32,066 bases of DNA from Anaerolineae bacterium (GTDB taxonomy: Bacteria; Chloroflexota; Anaerolineae; B4-G1): positions 1 through 32,066 of the forward strand of contig JAFGED010000064.1 in NCBI GenBank assembly GCA_016931785.1, given 5' to 3'. Positions 22,677 to 31,073 of this stretch are shown piece after piece. Under the pieces are notes generated by a model. That model saw nothing but the letters and a program-made list of their open reading frames with translations, was not told where the DNA came from and did no database searches. Position numbers and translations under genes: made by a program. The number at the start of each line of letters is the position of its first letter. Positions within the stretch are counted from its first letter, which is position 1.

Positions 22677-23732
22677 CTATTTAACATAGATAGGGCTGCT
22701 AAAGATCCAACTCCGCTGGCTCAATTTGTGCTGGCGGTAGGCCTCCACGCGATACGCACCCGGCTCGGCCGTGGTATGTTTGAGATATGTTCCCTTCGTC
22801 CGCGCCAAAATCTGACCGTTGAATACCAGGCGAATATCGGCCTCTTGGGGTGTGCGAGCCTCAAAGATAGTCGCGCCGGTACGCACCAGCTCCCCCCCAA
22901 TCAGCGCCTGGTTAGAGCCGCTGCGGGCGAGGAACTCGAAACCGGCTGTGGACCCCAGCAAATCATATCCCACCCACGTGCGGCCGGCGCGCAGCGCGTC
23001 GTAGATCAGCGCCTTGTCGTGCTCCAGAAACCCGTTGAACGGGCGCGCGGCCAGAATGTGGGTGTTGACGCAGCGAAAGAGATACCCGTAGGGAAACAAC
23101 ACGCGCTGCAAGGGGCCCATCGAATAAGATGTCCCGTGAGCGTCGGCGTTGCCGATCACGGGAACGCGCTTGCCCAGCGATAGAAGGTAATCCCAATGGC
23201 GCAGCATGTCCTTGAACGGCCCGCGAATGCAACGCTCCGGGAAAAAGGCGCTATAAATGGCTGCCACCGCATTCCTGCTCGCCAGCGCCTTGAACTCGGA
23301 CATATAGTTCCAAAGCTCGATACCCACGTACCCCGTGACATCCCAATCAACCCAGGGGATAGCCTCCTCACCACCAAATCGACCGGCGTACTCGTAAGGG
23401 TGAGCTAAATAGCAAAAGCCCCCGTGCTGGCCCACCTCGTCGATCAGCATCTGCGGGTCTTTTGCCTGCAGAACCATCTCGGCCTCAGCGCCATAGACCA
23501 GAAGATGATTAGCCTGCGGTTTGCGGCGCACATCGTGCACCTCCTCGCCGATCAAGAGAAGCGCCTTGCCATAGTACGCCTCCAAACCATCCACCCATAT
23601 ATTGTGGTCGGTGACGATGACGAAATCGAGCCCGGCATCCTCCGCCGCCTGCGCAACCTGCGCGTGCAGTGCCTCTCCGTCCGAATAGGCTGTGTGCATG
23701 TGCAGATTGCCGACGTATTCATAGACGTTCAT
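22677..23732 (-). CDS. PHP-domain metallophosphoesterase-like protein
   Basis: Protein of 351 residues with a PHP (polymerase and histidinol phosphatase) fold. Metal ligands appear in order: H11 and H13 in HMHTAYSDG, D42-H43 in VTDHN, E63/E64 in GEEV, H in LAHPYEY, and GNADAH late in the domain. A C-terminal beta-rich region (from about 270) is probably an Ig-like domain. Stand-alone PHP proteins hydrolyse nucleoside or sugar phosphates; the substrate here is not recognisable. The ATG is 4 bp after the gcvPB stop, so it is the last gene of the glycine-cleavage operon, although no link to glycine metabolism is known to me. Confidence 0.8.
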   Translation of the reverse strand: MNVYEYVGNLHMHTAYSDGEALHAQVAQAAEDAGLDFVIVTDHNIWVDGLEAYYGKALLLIGEEVHDVRRKPQANHLLVYGAEAEMVLQAKDPQMLIDEVGQHGGFCYLAHPYEYAGRFGGEEAIPWVDWDVTGYVGIELWNYMSEFKALASRNAVAAIYSAFFPERCIRGPFKDMLRHWDYLLSLGKRVPVIGNADAHGTSYSMGPLQRVLFPYGYLFRCVNTHILAARPFNGFLEHDKALIYDALRAGRTWVGYDLLGSTAGFEFLARSGSNQALIGGELVRTGATIFEARTPQEADIRLVFNGQILARTKGTYLKHTTAEPGAYRVEAYRQHKLSQRSWIFSSPIYVK

Positions 23733-23736
23733 AAAG

Positions 23737-25197
23737 TCACCCTTCCCATCTCAGGATCAACTCCCGGGCCGCGCGCACCTCATCCAGACGGCGCACCGGA
23801 GCGCTGTGAGGGGCCTGGTGAAGCAAGTCGGGATCGATGCGTGCCTCCTCGGCAATTTTCCGCAGCGCATCGGCGAAGGCGTCCAGCGTCTCTTTGCTCT
23901 CCGTCTCTGTCGGCTCGATCATCAGCGCCTCGTGCACAATGAGGGGGAAGTAGTTGGTGGGCGGGTGGAAGCCGTAATCGATCAGCCGCTTGGAGATATC
24001 GAGCGCCCGCACGTCAGGGGCACCGGGCACGACCCCCTCGCAGACGAACTCGTGCATGCAGACACGCTCGTAAGGCACACGGTAGAGGTCCTTGACCTGG
24101 CTCATCAGGTAGTTGGCATTGAGCACGGCGTGCTCCGCCGCCCGCCGCAGGCCGTCAGCGCCCAGCATGCGGATGTACGCGTAGGCCCGCACCATCACCC
24201 CAAAGTGACCGTAAAAAGCCTTCACCCGCCCGATCGATTTTCGCGGCGAAACGAACGCGAAATGCGGCAGGCTTTCCTCCGACCATTCCTCGTCCATCGT
24301 CACGACCGGGCCGGGCAAGAAATCGACCAGGGAAAACGCCGCGCCGACCGGCCCGGAGCCGGGGCCGCCGCCGCCGTGCGGCGTGCCAAAGGTCTTGTGC
24401 AGGTTATAGTGCAGCACGTCGAAACCCAGGTCGCCAGGGCGAGCGATGCCCAAAAGGGCGTTCATATTCGCCCCGTCGCCGTACATCAGCCCGCCGCGTG
24501 CGTGCACCAGGGCGGCGATCTCTTCCACGTGCTCTTCGAACAGCCCGAGCGTGTTGGGGTTGGTCAGCATCATGCCTACCAGCCGGTCACCGTGCTCATC
24601 ACACGTCGCCTCGAGCGCGCCCAGGTCCACACTTCCGCGCGCGTCAGAGGGAACCTCTACCACGCGCAAGCCGCTCATCGACGTGCTGGCCGGATTGGTG
24701 CCGTGAGCCGAGTCCGGCACGAGAATCACGTCCCGCGCCGCGTCGCCCCGATCCAGGTGGTAAGCGCGCATCATCAACACGCCCGTCAGCTCGCCATGAG
24801 CCCCCGCCGCCGGCTGCAAGCTGACGCCCGCGAATCCGCCGATCTCTTTGAGGAACTCTTGCAGGTAATACATCAGGAAAAGCGCCCCCTGCACCGATTC
24901 CTCGTCCTGGTAGGGATGGAGGCTGGCAAAGCCCGGCAGGCGGGCCACTTCCTCGTTGACCTTGGGATTGTACTTCATCGTGCAGGAGCCAAGCGGGTAG
25001 AAGCCGGTATCGACGGAGTAGTTCATCTGAGACAGGCGCGTGTAGTGGCGGACCACGTCCGCCTCGCTCACCTCGGGCAGGACAAGCTCATCCCGCACCA
25101 GGTTCTCCGGCAGTTCAGCGGGCGGCACGTCCAAATCTGGCAGTTTCACCGCGCAGCGTCCAGGGCGCGAGATCTCGAAAATCAGGGATTCCATCAT
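23737..25197 (-). CDS. gcvPB: Glycine dehydrogenase (decarboxylating) subunit 2
   Basis: C-terminal half of the split P protein (486 residues). With GcvPA it decarboxylates glycine and passes the aminomethyl group to the lipoyl arm of GcvH. It carries the PLP-binding lysine K268 in [18 protein letters not shown] and the [21 protein letters not shown] and [11 protein letters not shown] blocks. The ATG overlaps the gcvPA stop (ATGA), so the subunits are translationally coupled as expected for an alpha2beta2 complex. Downstream is the PHP gene. No gcvT or lpd is present in the window. Confidence 0.95.
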   Translation of the reverse strand: MMESLIFEISRPGRCAVKLPDLDVPPAELPENLVRDELVLPEVSEADVVRHYTRLSQMNYSVDTGFYPLGSCTMKYNPKVNEEVARLPGFASLHPYQDEESVQGALFLMYYLQEFLKEIGGFAGVSLQPAAGAHGELTGVLMMRAYHLDRGDAARDVILVPDSAHGTNPASTSMSGLRVVEVPSDARGSVDLGALEATCDEHGDRLVGMMLTNPNTLGLFEEHVEEIAALVHARGGLMYGDGANMNALLGIARPGDLGFDVLHYNLHKTFGTPHGGGGPGSGPVGAAFSLVDFLPGPVVTMDEEWSEESLPHFAFVSPRKSIGRVKAFYGHFGVMVRAYAYIRMLGADGLRRAAEHAVLNANYLMSQVKDLYRVPYERVCMHEFVCEGVVPGAPDVRALDISKRLIDYGFHPPTNYFPLIVHEALMIEPTETESKETLDAFADALRKIAEEARIDPDLLHQAPHSAPVRRLDEVRAARELILRWEG

Positions 25198-26516
25198 GCC
25201 GCCACCTCTTCCAAGGCCGCTACCAGCATATCGATCTCCTCACGCGGGTTCATCTCCGTCACACACAGGAGCATGTGACCATCCAACTGCGCATAATCCC
25301 GCCCTAGATCGTAGCCGCCGATGATGCCCCATTCGGCCAGCAGGTACTCGTTCACCTCCTGCACCGGGCACGGGCAGCGAACAACGAACTCTTTGAAAAA
25401 CGCCCCGTCGTCGAACACAGAAAATCCGTCGATCTCTCCAATCCGCTGTCGGGCATAATGCGCCCTGTGGTAGCACAGCTCTGCCACCTGCCGCATCCCA
25501 CAGCGCCCCAAGGCAGCCATATAGACCGCCGCCGCCAGCGCGACGAGCCCCTGGTTGGTGCAGATATTCGACGTGGCCTTCTCACGGCGGATGTGCTGCT
25601 CGCGCGTCGAGAGGGTGAGGACAAAGCCTCGCTTGCCTTCGACATCGACCGTCTGGCCCACCAGCCGGCCCGCCATCCTGCGCACGTATTCCTCGCGGGT
25701 GGCAAAGAATCCCAGGTACGGCCCGCCAAAATTGAGCCCGGCGCCCATCCCCTGTCCCTCACCCACGACGATATCTGCTCCAAATTCGCCCGGCGGCTTG
25801 AGCAATCCCAACGCGATGGGATCGGCTACGACGACCAAGAGCGCTCCTGCCGCGTGCGCCGCCTCGGCCAGCGGCGTCAAATCCTCAACCCGGCCCAGGA
25901 AATCGGGATACTGGACCACCAAACAAGCCGTCTCGTCATCCAATCCCTGATCCCCAATCTCCCAATCCCCGATCTCCAATTCCATCCCCTGCGTGTACGT
26001 GCGCACTACAGCCCGATACTCGGGATGCACCCACGGTGAGATGGCGACCTTGCGCCGCTTCATCCGGTGGACGTTGGCCGCAGTGACGACCGCCTCGGCG
26101 GCGGCCGTCGCGCCATCGTAGTGGGAGGCGTTAGAGACCTCCATCCCCGTCAGCGCGCAAATCATCGTCTGGTACTCGAAAATGGCCTGCAAGGTGCCCT
26201 GGCTGACTTCGGGTTGATAGGGCGTATAGGCGGTGTAAAACTCGCCCCGACGAAGGACGGCATCCACCACAGCGGGGACAAAGTGGTGGTATGCACCCGC
26301 CCCCAGGAAACAGGGCCCGTCAGCAGTGGTAAAGTTGGACCTGGCAAGACTCTCCAGCTCCCAGCGGGCCTCCATCTCCGAAAGAGCGGACGGTAGGTTC
26401 AAACCGGGGAAACGGACGCGCGCAGGCACGTCCGCGAAAAGCTCTTCGACCGACTGGACGCCGACAGCGGCGAGCATAGCCCGGTGATCGGCGTCACTGT
26501 GCGGGATATAAGGCAT
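25194..26516 (-). CDS. gcvPA: Glycine dehydrogenase (decarboxylating) subunit 1, with repeat-encoded segment
   Basis: N-terminal half of the split P protein, 440 residues, lacking the PLP lysine as usual and forming the other half of the dimer. Family landmarks: [13 protein letters not shown] at the N-terminus, [48 protein letters not shown] and VVQYPDFLG. Residues about 178-192 ([13 protein letters not shown]) are encoded by a heptamer array at 25941-25983. In homologues I recall, this place holds a variable loop before the DETA strand, so the repeat seems to have replaced the loop without breaking the frame. Gene order is gcvH, gcvPA, gcvPB. Confidence 0.94.
   Translation of the reverse strand: MPYIPHSDADHRAMLAAVGVQSVEELFADVPARVRFPGLNLPSALSEMEARWELESLARSNFTTADGPCFLGAGAYHHFVPAVVDAVLRRGEFYTAYTPYQPEVSQGTLQAIFEYQTMICALTGMEVSNASHYDGATAAAEAVVTAANVHRMKRRKVAISPWVHPEYRAVVRTYTQGMELEIGDWEIGDQGLDDETACLVVQYPDFLGRVEDLTPLAEAAHAAGALLVVVADPIALGLLKPPGEFGADIVVGEGQGMGAGLNFGGPYLGFFATREEYVRRMAGRLVGQTVDVEGKRGFVLTLSTREQHIRREKATSNICTNQGLVALAAAVYMAALGRCGMRQVAELCYHRAHYARQRIGEIDGFSVFDDGAFFKEFVVRCPCPVQEVNEYLLAEWGIIGGYDLGRDYAQLDGHMLLCVTEMNPREEIDMLVAALEEVAA
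25941..25983 (-). repeat. Heptamer tandem array (6 units, GGGATTG type) inside gcvPA
   Basis: Five 7-bp units and one 8-bp unit; on the minus strand they are variants of GGGATTG and GAGATCG. The total of 43 bp lies in frame in gcvPA. The unit is close to the GAGATTG array at 1558-1578. Confidence 0.8.
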
Positions 26517-26529
26517 GGATCATCTAGAG

Positions 26530-26578
26530 AAACGCGAGGCGCGAAACGCGTCAAAATACCGCGCTCTACGCCTCACGC
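26530..26578 (-). repeat. Heptamer tandem array (7 units, AAACGCG type) at the gcvH-gcvPA junction
   Basis: Seven 7-bp units in exact register on the plus strand. Units such as AAACGCG, AGGCGCG and AAACGCG form one half and ACCGCGC, TCTACGC and CTCACGC the other, with TCAAAAT between. The array supplies the gcvH stop codon (TGA) and fills nearly all of the 56-bp gap to gcvPA. Unit divergence is higher than in the other arrays. Confidence 0.6.
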
Positions 26579-26968
26579 TTCGCCTTCCTCTTTGATAATG
26601 CGCGCCTCATAGTCACGGGCAGTTGCGAGATCTTCGAACTCGGAGGGATTGGAAGGGGCAATGCGGATCATCCAGCCCGCACCGTAGGGATCATGATTGA
26701 CCAGTTCCGGCGCATCCTCCAGCTCTTCATTGATCGCGATGACCTCCCCGCCCATCGGCATGTACAAATCAGAGGCTGCTTTCACAGACTCGACAACACC
26801 GAATATATCTCCCTTTTCAAACTCGTCTCCTTCCTCCGGCAGCTCCACGTAGACGACATCAGACAGAGATTCTTGGGCGTGATCGGAAATGCCGCAGACG
26901 ATTTCGTCTCCAGCCCACCGCGCCCATTCGTGGTTCTCAGCATACCGTGCCTCTTGATCCAGTTTCAT
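26573..26968 (-). CDS. gcvH: Glycine cleavage system H protein
   Basis: Lipoyl carrier of 131 residues that shuttles the aminomethyl group between the P, T and L proteins. The lipoylation lysine is K63 in GVVESVKAASDLYMP. The following PMGGEVIAINEELEDAPELVN and the GAGWMIRI strand complete the fold. The ATG at 26968 is preceded by AAAGGAG; the longer frame from 27004 would include the leader. It is the first gene of the gcv operon, with a promoter at 27028-27056. The last two residues and the stop codon come from a heptamer repeat. Confidence 0.95.
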   Translation of the reverse strand: MKLDQEARYAENHEWARWAGDEIVCGISDHAQESLSDVVYVELPEEGDEFEKGDIFGVVESVKAASDLYMPMGGEVIAINEELEDAPELVNHDPYGAGWMIRIAPSNPSEFEDLATARDYEARIIKEEGEA

Positions 26969-27027
26969 CGCGCCACTCCTTTTCGTGAATATAACCGATC
27001 CCATCCTGCAACCGGCCTGCTACACGT

Positions 27028-27056
27028 ATTATACTCAACGAGCTTTCCAAGAGCAA
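27028..27056 (-). promoter_or_regulatory. Promoter of the gcv operon
   Basis: On the minus strand, TTGCTC (27056-27051), 17 bp, perfect TATAAT (27033-27028). Predicted start near 27021 and a leader of about 53 nt, too short for a tandem glycine riboswitch. Confidence 0.65.
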
Positions 27057-27077
27057 GCAAGGCGGTTTCAAATCCTA

Positions 27078-27096
27078 GAGACGGCTTTGCCGCCCC
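27078..27096 (-). terminator. Possible terminator after the zinc-ribbon gene
   Basis: Eight-bp stem with two G-U pairs on the minus-strand transcript (GGGGCGGC, loop AAA, GCCGUCUC), 2 bp after the stop of the gene at 27099. No T run follows. It recalls the centre of the palindromic elements. Confidence 0.4.
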
Positions 27097-27098
27097 AC

Positions 27099-28325
27099 CT
27101 AGTCACCTGTGGTCAAGCCGGATAACCACTTCCGGATGCCGCTCAACGGCCTTTCCCCCCGCACTATACCTGTCTGTCCATTGACCACGAGGGTGTACTG
27201 CTCACCCTCACAGCGATAGTGTAGGATCCACAATGGCACCAGGACCAACTTGAACGATAGGATCGACAGACGCAGTACACCCGGCCCAAACTCCTCGAGC
27301 CTCCCTCCAGATCGCCTGGCGACCTGTTTACGTATCTTGGCGCGCGCCTTTATCGAAGCGTCTGCCACCGGGATATCGTACGTCTCGGCGGGCCAATCCG
27401 CCAGGTAGCCAGGGTCATATGGCTGCAGATTATCCAGGCTGAAGCCGCTCGCTGCCTCAGCCACTATCTTGGACAAAGCGCCGCTGGCAGACACCAGTAC
27501 GTCATCCGCTACAGAGCGCCGATCCAAGCAAGCGACGTCGATGTCAAAAGTCCACATCGGGAGATACACGCCGCTGATTGAATCAGCCTGGAGCGGGACA
27601 TCCAATCCCTCCGCTACCATCCACTCGAGAACTGCGCGCCGGGCTTGGTCCTGCGTCAAGGCAAAGGGGATAACACCTTCAGGCGGAACCAACTCGCGCA
27701 CTTCGGCCTGCCCGACGACATAGACCGAGGTGCAATAGGGACATGTAAACGAAAGCATCTTTGGTCCCAACAAGAAAGAAGCGCCACAATCACGACAGTG
27801 AAAGCACCGGGTAGCCGTCGGGCGCACGTGGCCCTTGACCTTTGCCAGCGCCAGAACGAAATCCTGCTCTTCGACGCTCCCATCGCCTGCGAGCGCCGTG
27901 GATTGCTCACGCTGAGCACAATACTCGCAGGTCAGCGAGCTGCCATCCGGCGTAAAGACCATTCGCCCGCCGCAGTGCGGGCAGGCGAACCTCTGAGCAT
28001 CTGTCGTCTGAGATACACCGGGAACAGCGGCGGGGAGATTATCCGGGTCGACGATCTCCGCCGGGTCGAGCCGCCCATCCAATATGGCCAGTTCGCGGCG
28101 AGCTTCAGGGTGAGTAGGGTCTGAGAACAGGATCTCCTCCAGATGAGAGCGCTTCTCAGCCGCGTCATCGGCGATCCTGCTCAGCCACAACCGGGCTTTG
28201 AGATATTGATCCAGCGTAGGATCCAGGCGCATCACCCACTCCAAATATCGGCGCGCATCATCCTTTGCACCATCCTTGGCCGCCGCAATACCACGCACCA
28301 ATAAATCGCGCACGCTTTCGGACAA
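27099..28325 (-). CDS. Zinc-ribbon protein with TPR-like N-terminus
   Basis: Protein of 408 residues from a TTG start with GGGAGG 5 nt upstream. The longer frame from 28430 would translate the end of the MurF-Alr gene. Residues 1-90 are helical and TPR-like. Two zinc ribbons follow: C115/C118/C133/C136 and a second with cysteines among 174, 177, 180, 195 and 198. The C-terminal part has the YLPMWTFDID strand and an ending LHYRCEGEQYTLVVNGQTGIVRG pattern seen in a widespread family of uncharacterised bacterial zinc-ribbon proteins. No membrane anchor is evident. It lies 10 bp after the MurF-Alr stop, so it is probably co-transcribed. Function unknown. Confidence 0.78.
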   Translation of the reverse strand: MSESVRDLLVRGIAAAKDGAKDDARRYLEWVMRLDPTLDQYLKARLWLSRIADDAAEKRSHLEEILFSDPTHPEARRELAILDGRLDPAEIVDPDNLPAAVPGVSQTTDAQRFACPHCGGRMVFTPDGSSLTCEYCAQREQSTALAGDGSVEEQDFVLALAKVKGHVRPTATRCFHCRDCGASFLLGPKMLSFTCPYCTSVYVVGQAEVRELVPPEGVIPFALTQDQARRAVLEWMVAEGLDVPLQADSISGVYLPMWTFDIDVACLDRRSVADDVLVSASGALSKIVAEAASGFSLDNLQPYDPGYLADWPAETYDIPVADASIKARAKIRKQVARRSGGRLEEFGPGVLRLSILSFKLVLVPLWILHYRCEGEQYTLVVNGQTGIVRGERPLSGIRKWLSGLTTGD

Positions 28326-28335
28326 CGCAGCCTCC

Positions 28336-30894
28336 CTATACCACCCTCGGCACCCGCGCCAGTATCTCGGAGACCACCTCGTAGTTGATCGTGCCCAGCC
28401 AGTCGGCCACCTCCTCGGCGGTGATCGCATCGTCGCCCTGGCAGCCGATCAGCACCACTTCGTCGCCCGCGCGGACGTTAGAGATGTGGCTGACGTTGAG
28501 CATCGTCTGGTCCATACACACCCGGCCCACGATGGGCGCGCGCTGGCCGCGCACCAGCACCGACTGCCAGCGCGTGGGCGCGCGGCGAAAACCATCGGCG
28601 TACCCAACCGGAACGACGGCGATCGTCTCCGCGTCCTGCGTCTGGTAGGTGTTGCCGTAGCTGACATAGCTGCCCCGGGGGAGCGTCTTGACCTGAGCAA
28701 TCGTCGTCTTCCAGGTCAGCGCAGGACGAAAGCCCGCGGGGAGATTGACGTGAGCCGAGGGCTGGAGGCCATACATCGCCAGGCCCAGGCGCACCATGTT
28801 GAAACGCGCCTCCGGGAGACGCAGGAGCGCGGCCGAGTTGGCGCAATGCACGAGGCGAAAGTTAATGCCGATGCCGGCCAACTGCCCCAGCACCTTGAGA
28901 AACCGGTCAAGCTGCCCGCGCGTGTATTCCAGGTTCTCATCGTCGGCCACGGAAAAGTGGGTAAAGATGCCCTCCAGATCAAGCCCCGGCAGTTTGTGAA
29001 TTTCCTGGACAAAAGGGACGAGTTGGTCGGGCAGCAGCCCCAGCCGTCCCATACCGGTATCCACCTTGACGTGCACGCGAACCGTGCGGCGCAGCTCGAC
29101 AGCGGCACGGCTGTAGGCCCGCGCCACGTCGGTATCATACAGCGTCAGAGTCACATCGTGCAGCAGGGCCTGCTTCGCCAGCCAGGCCGGGGTATAACCC
29201 AGGACGAGAATCGGAGCGTCCACCCCACCCTGGCGCATGCGCACTGCCTCGTTGACCGAAGCGACCCCGCAGAAAGAGGCCCCATTGTTGAGCGCAGTGC
29301 GGGCGACGGTAATCGCGCCGTGCCCGTAGGCATCCGCCTTCAACACCGCCTGCACCTGCACGTCCGACCCAACGATCTCCTTGACCTGCCGCACGTTGTA
29401 GGCCACCGCCTCCAGATCGACCTCCACCCAAGTGGGACGCGCAGGGCGAGCAGCTCGCACCACGTGCCCGTCCATCCGCCGCACCAGCTTATCGCCGTCG
29501 GCGGGGTCGGCCAAGAGCCCACCCACCACGTCCTCCATCCGCGTCTCGATATCCCCCTTGACCAGCACCACGTCCCCCGGTTGGAGCTGCGGCTTGAGAT
29601 ACCGCACCGCATCGTTGGCCGCATACGTGACGAAAACGCGCTCGCAGGGAAGCCCGCCCTCCTTGGCCGCCTCGGCGATCCACGTGGCGCGCTGGCCCTT
29701 GGTCACCAGCAAATCGACGAAGGCGGCGGCCGACTGCCCCACCAGCCGGTGGCCCTCCACGGCGTAGCCGCCCAGTTGCGCCATGTCGCCCAAAACGGCG
29801 ATGCGACGCTGGGCCGGATAGTCGGCCAGGGTAGCCAAGGCCTGCAGGGCAGCATCAGGACTGGCGCTGGCAGAGCCGTCCAGCAGGAGGGAACCATTGA
29901 CTCCGGGCAAGACCTGCAGCCTTCCCACCCCTGGCCGCAGATCTTCTACCGCGTCCAGGATATTGCCCCAGGGAATATGATGAGCCAGACCCACGGCAAT
30001 GGCCGCAAGAATCGTGTATGCCTGATGACGCCCCACGAGCCGCGTGCGCACCTCCGCCTTGGCCGGGTAACCGGGTGTGCCCCGGCCGCCGACGCCGGGA
30101 AAGTGAACGACGAACTGCAGCCCCTCGGGATCGGGATGCAGATCGGAGGCGACGATATCGGCATCAGGGCTCAACCCATAGGTGATCACCCTGGCAGGCG
30201 TACGCTCGCGCATCGCCCGCACCCGCACGTCGTCGTAGTTGAGGATGGCCGTGCCGTCGGGAGGAAGAGCCTGCACGAGGCGGCCTTTCTCTTGAGCGAT
30301 GGCCTCCAAGCTACCGAGATGGGCCAGATGGGCGTGGTTGACCGCAGTGACGACGGCGACGCTCGGGCGGGTGAGATCAGCCAAGTGGGCGATATCGTCG
30401 AACGCGTTGCAGGCCAGCTCCAAGACGGCGACCCTGTGCTCTGGGGCAAGCGCCGCCAGCGAAAGAGGCAACCCAAAACGGTCGCTCAGATCAGGAGGGT
30501 TACAAAAGACCGGGGAGCCTGTAGACAGCACGGCGGCGATGGCCTTGCAGGTGTCGGTCTTGCCTATGGAGCCGGTAATGCCCACAACCGGTACGTCGTA
30601 CCGGCGCAGGACGTGGGCAGTCCAGTCCGCGAGGGCAATCTGTGTATCGGGGACGACGACGCACGGAACGGAGCAATCGCCCGGCGGGAACTGGCAGAGC
30701 ACCCCCCCAGCCCCTCTCTGCACGGCATCAGCAATATAGTCGTGACCATCGCCGCTCTCGGTCTTGATGGCGACAAAAATCTCACCGGGGTCGATGCGGC
30801 GCGAGTCGTAGCAAAAGGAGGGGAACTCCTCAGAGATCGATGGGCCGACCAGTTGCCCGCCGGTGGCGGTCAGAAGATCGTTCAGATAGATCAT
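28336..30894 (-). CDS. murF-alr: MurF-alanine racemase fusion
   Basis: Protein of 852 residues. Residues about 1-470 are a Mur ligase of MurF type (adds D-Ala-D-Ala to the UDP-MurNAc tripeptide); about 485-852 are alanine racemase (L- to D-Ala). The racemase half looks active: PLP lysine K519 in AVLKADAYGHG, catalytic tyrosine in VSYGNTYQT and GYADGFRR. The MurF half keeps GSIGKT (108-113) and the EKG lysine K203, but Thr-114 is replaced by Asp and the usual DDTYNASP adenine-contact motif reads DGSASASP (339-346). Such fusions are known in Bacteroidetes; the degenerate motif raises doubt whether the ligase half is active. It lies downstream of tRNA-Val and dcd. The ATG has no strong ribosome site. 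Confidence 0.88.
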   Translation of the reverse strand: MIYLNDLLTATGGQLVGPSISEEFPSFCYDSRRIDPGEIFVAIKTESGDGHDYIADAVQRGAGGVLCQFPPGDCSVPCVVVPDTQIALADWTAHVLRRYDVPVVGITGSIGKTDTCKAIAAVLSTGSPVFCNPPDLSDRFGLPLSLAALAPEHRVAVLELACNAFDDIAHLADLTRPSVAVVTAVNHAHLAHLGSLEAIAQEKGRLVQALPPDGTAILNYDDVRVRAMRERTPARVITYGLSPDADIVASDLHPDPEGLQFVVHFPGVGGRGTPGYPAKAEVRTRLVGRHQAYTILAAIAVGLAHHIPWGNILDAVEDLRPGVGRLQVLPGVNGSLLLDGSASASPDAALQALATLADYPAQRRIAVLGDMAQLGGYAVEGHRLVGQSAAAFVDLLVTKGQRATWIAEAAKEGGLPCERVFVTYAANDAVRYLKPQLQPGDVVLVKGDIETRMEDVVGGLLADPADGDKLVRRMDGHVVRAARPARPTWVEVDLEAVAYNVRQVKEIVGSDVQVQAVLKADAYGHGAITVARTALNNGASFCGVASVNEAVRMRQGGVDAPILVLGYTPAWLAKQALLHDVTLTLYDTDVARAYSRAAVELRRTVRVHVKVDTGMGRLGLLPDQLVPFVQEIHKLPGLDLEGIFTHFSVADDENLEYTRGQLDRFLKVLGQLAGIGINFRLVHCANSAALLRLPEARFNMVRLGLAMYGLQPSAHVNLPAGFRPALTWKTTIAQVKTLPRGSYVSYGNTYQTQDAETIAVVPVGYADGFRRAPTRWQSVLVRGQRAPIVGRVCMDQTMLNVSHISNVRAGDEVVLIGCQGDDAITAEEVADWLGTINYEVVSEILARVPRVV

Positions 30895-30957
30895 GTGCGA
30901 AAAAAGGCAACAACGGGCGGCGCGGGGAACAGAATTCCCAGATGCGCCGCCCCCTGT

Positions 30958-31030
30958 GGGCGGTACGGGACTCGAACCTGTGACCTCCTCCTTGTAAGGG
31001 AGGCGCTCTAACCAACTGAGCTAACCGCCC
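30958..31030 (-). tRNA. tRNA-Val (anticodon UAC)
   Basis: Seventy-three nt forming a complete cloverleaf on the minus strand: acceptor GGGCGGT/ACCGCCC with seven pairs, D arm GCTC/GAGC, anticodon stem CCTCC/GGAGG with loop CTTACAA (anticodon TAC), and T arm ACAGG-TTCGAGT-CCTGT. The CCA end is not encoded (ACA follows). It has its own consensus promoter and lies between dcd and murF-alr in the same direction. Confidence 0.97.
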
Positions 31031-31042
31031 GAAAGCGCGCTA

Positions 31043-31071
31043 ATTATAAACGGTTACGTCTCCCCCGTCAA
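31043..31071 (-). promoter_or_regulatory. Promoter of tRNA-Val
   Basis: On the minus strand, TTGACG (31071-31066), 17 bp, perfect TATAAT (31048-31043). The predicted start is about 5 nt before the tRNA 5' end. The -35 box is 2 bp from the dcd stop codon. Confidence 0.75.
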
Positions 31072-31073
31072 TG

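Noticed and set aside
23806-25278. 490-codon plus-strand open frame
   Set aside because: It is antisense to gcvPB, with His/Arg/Gln-rich composition and no recognisable domain.
26969-27021. Glycine riboswitch upstream of gcvH
   Set aside because: The predicted leader is only about 53 nt and shows no paired aptamer structure.
28276-31011. 911-codon plus-strand open frame
   Set aside because: It is antisense to the well-supported murF-alr gene, arises from GC-rich codon structure, and its end translates the complement of tRNA-Val (GRYGTRTCDLLL), a familiar false-gene signature.
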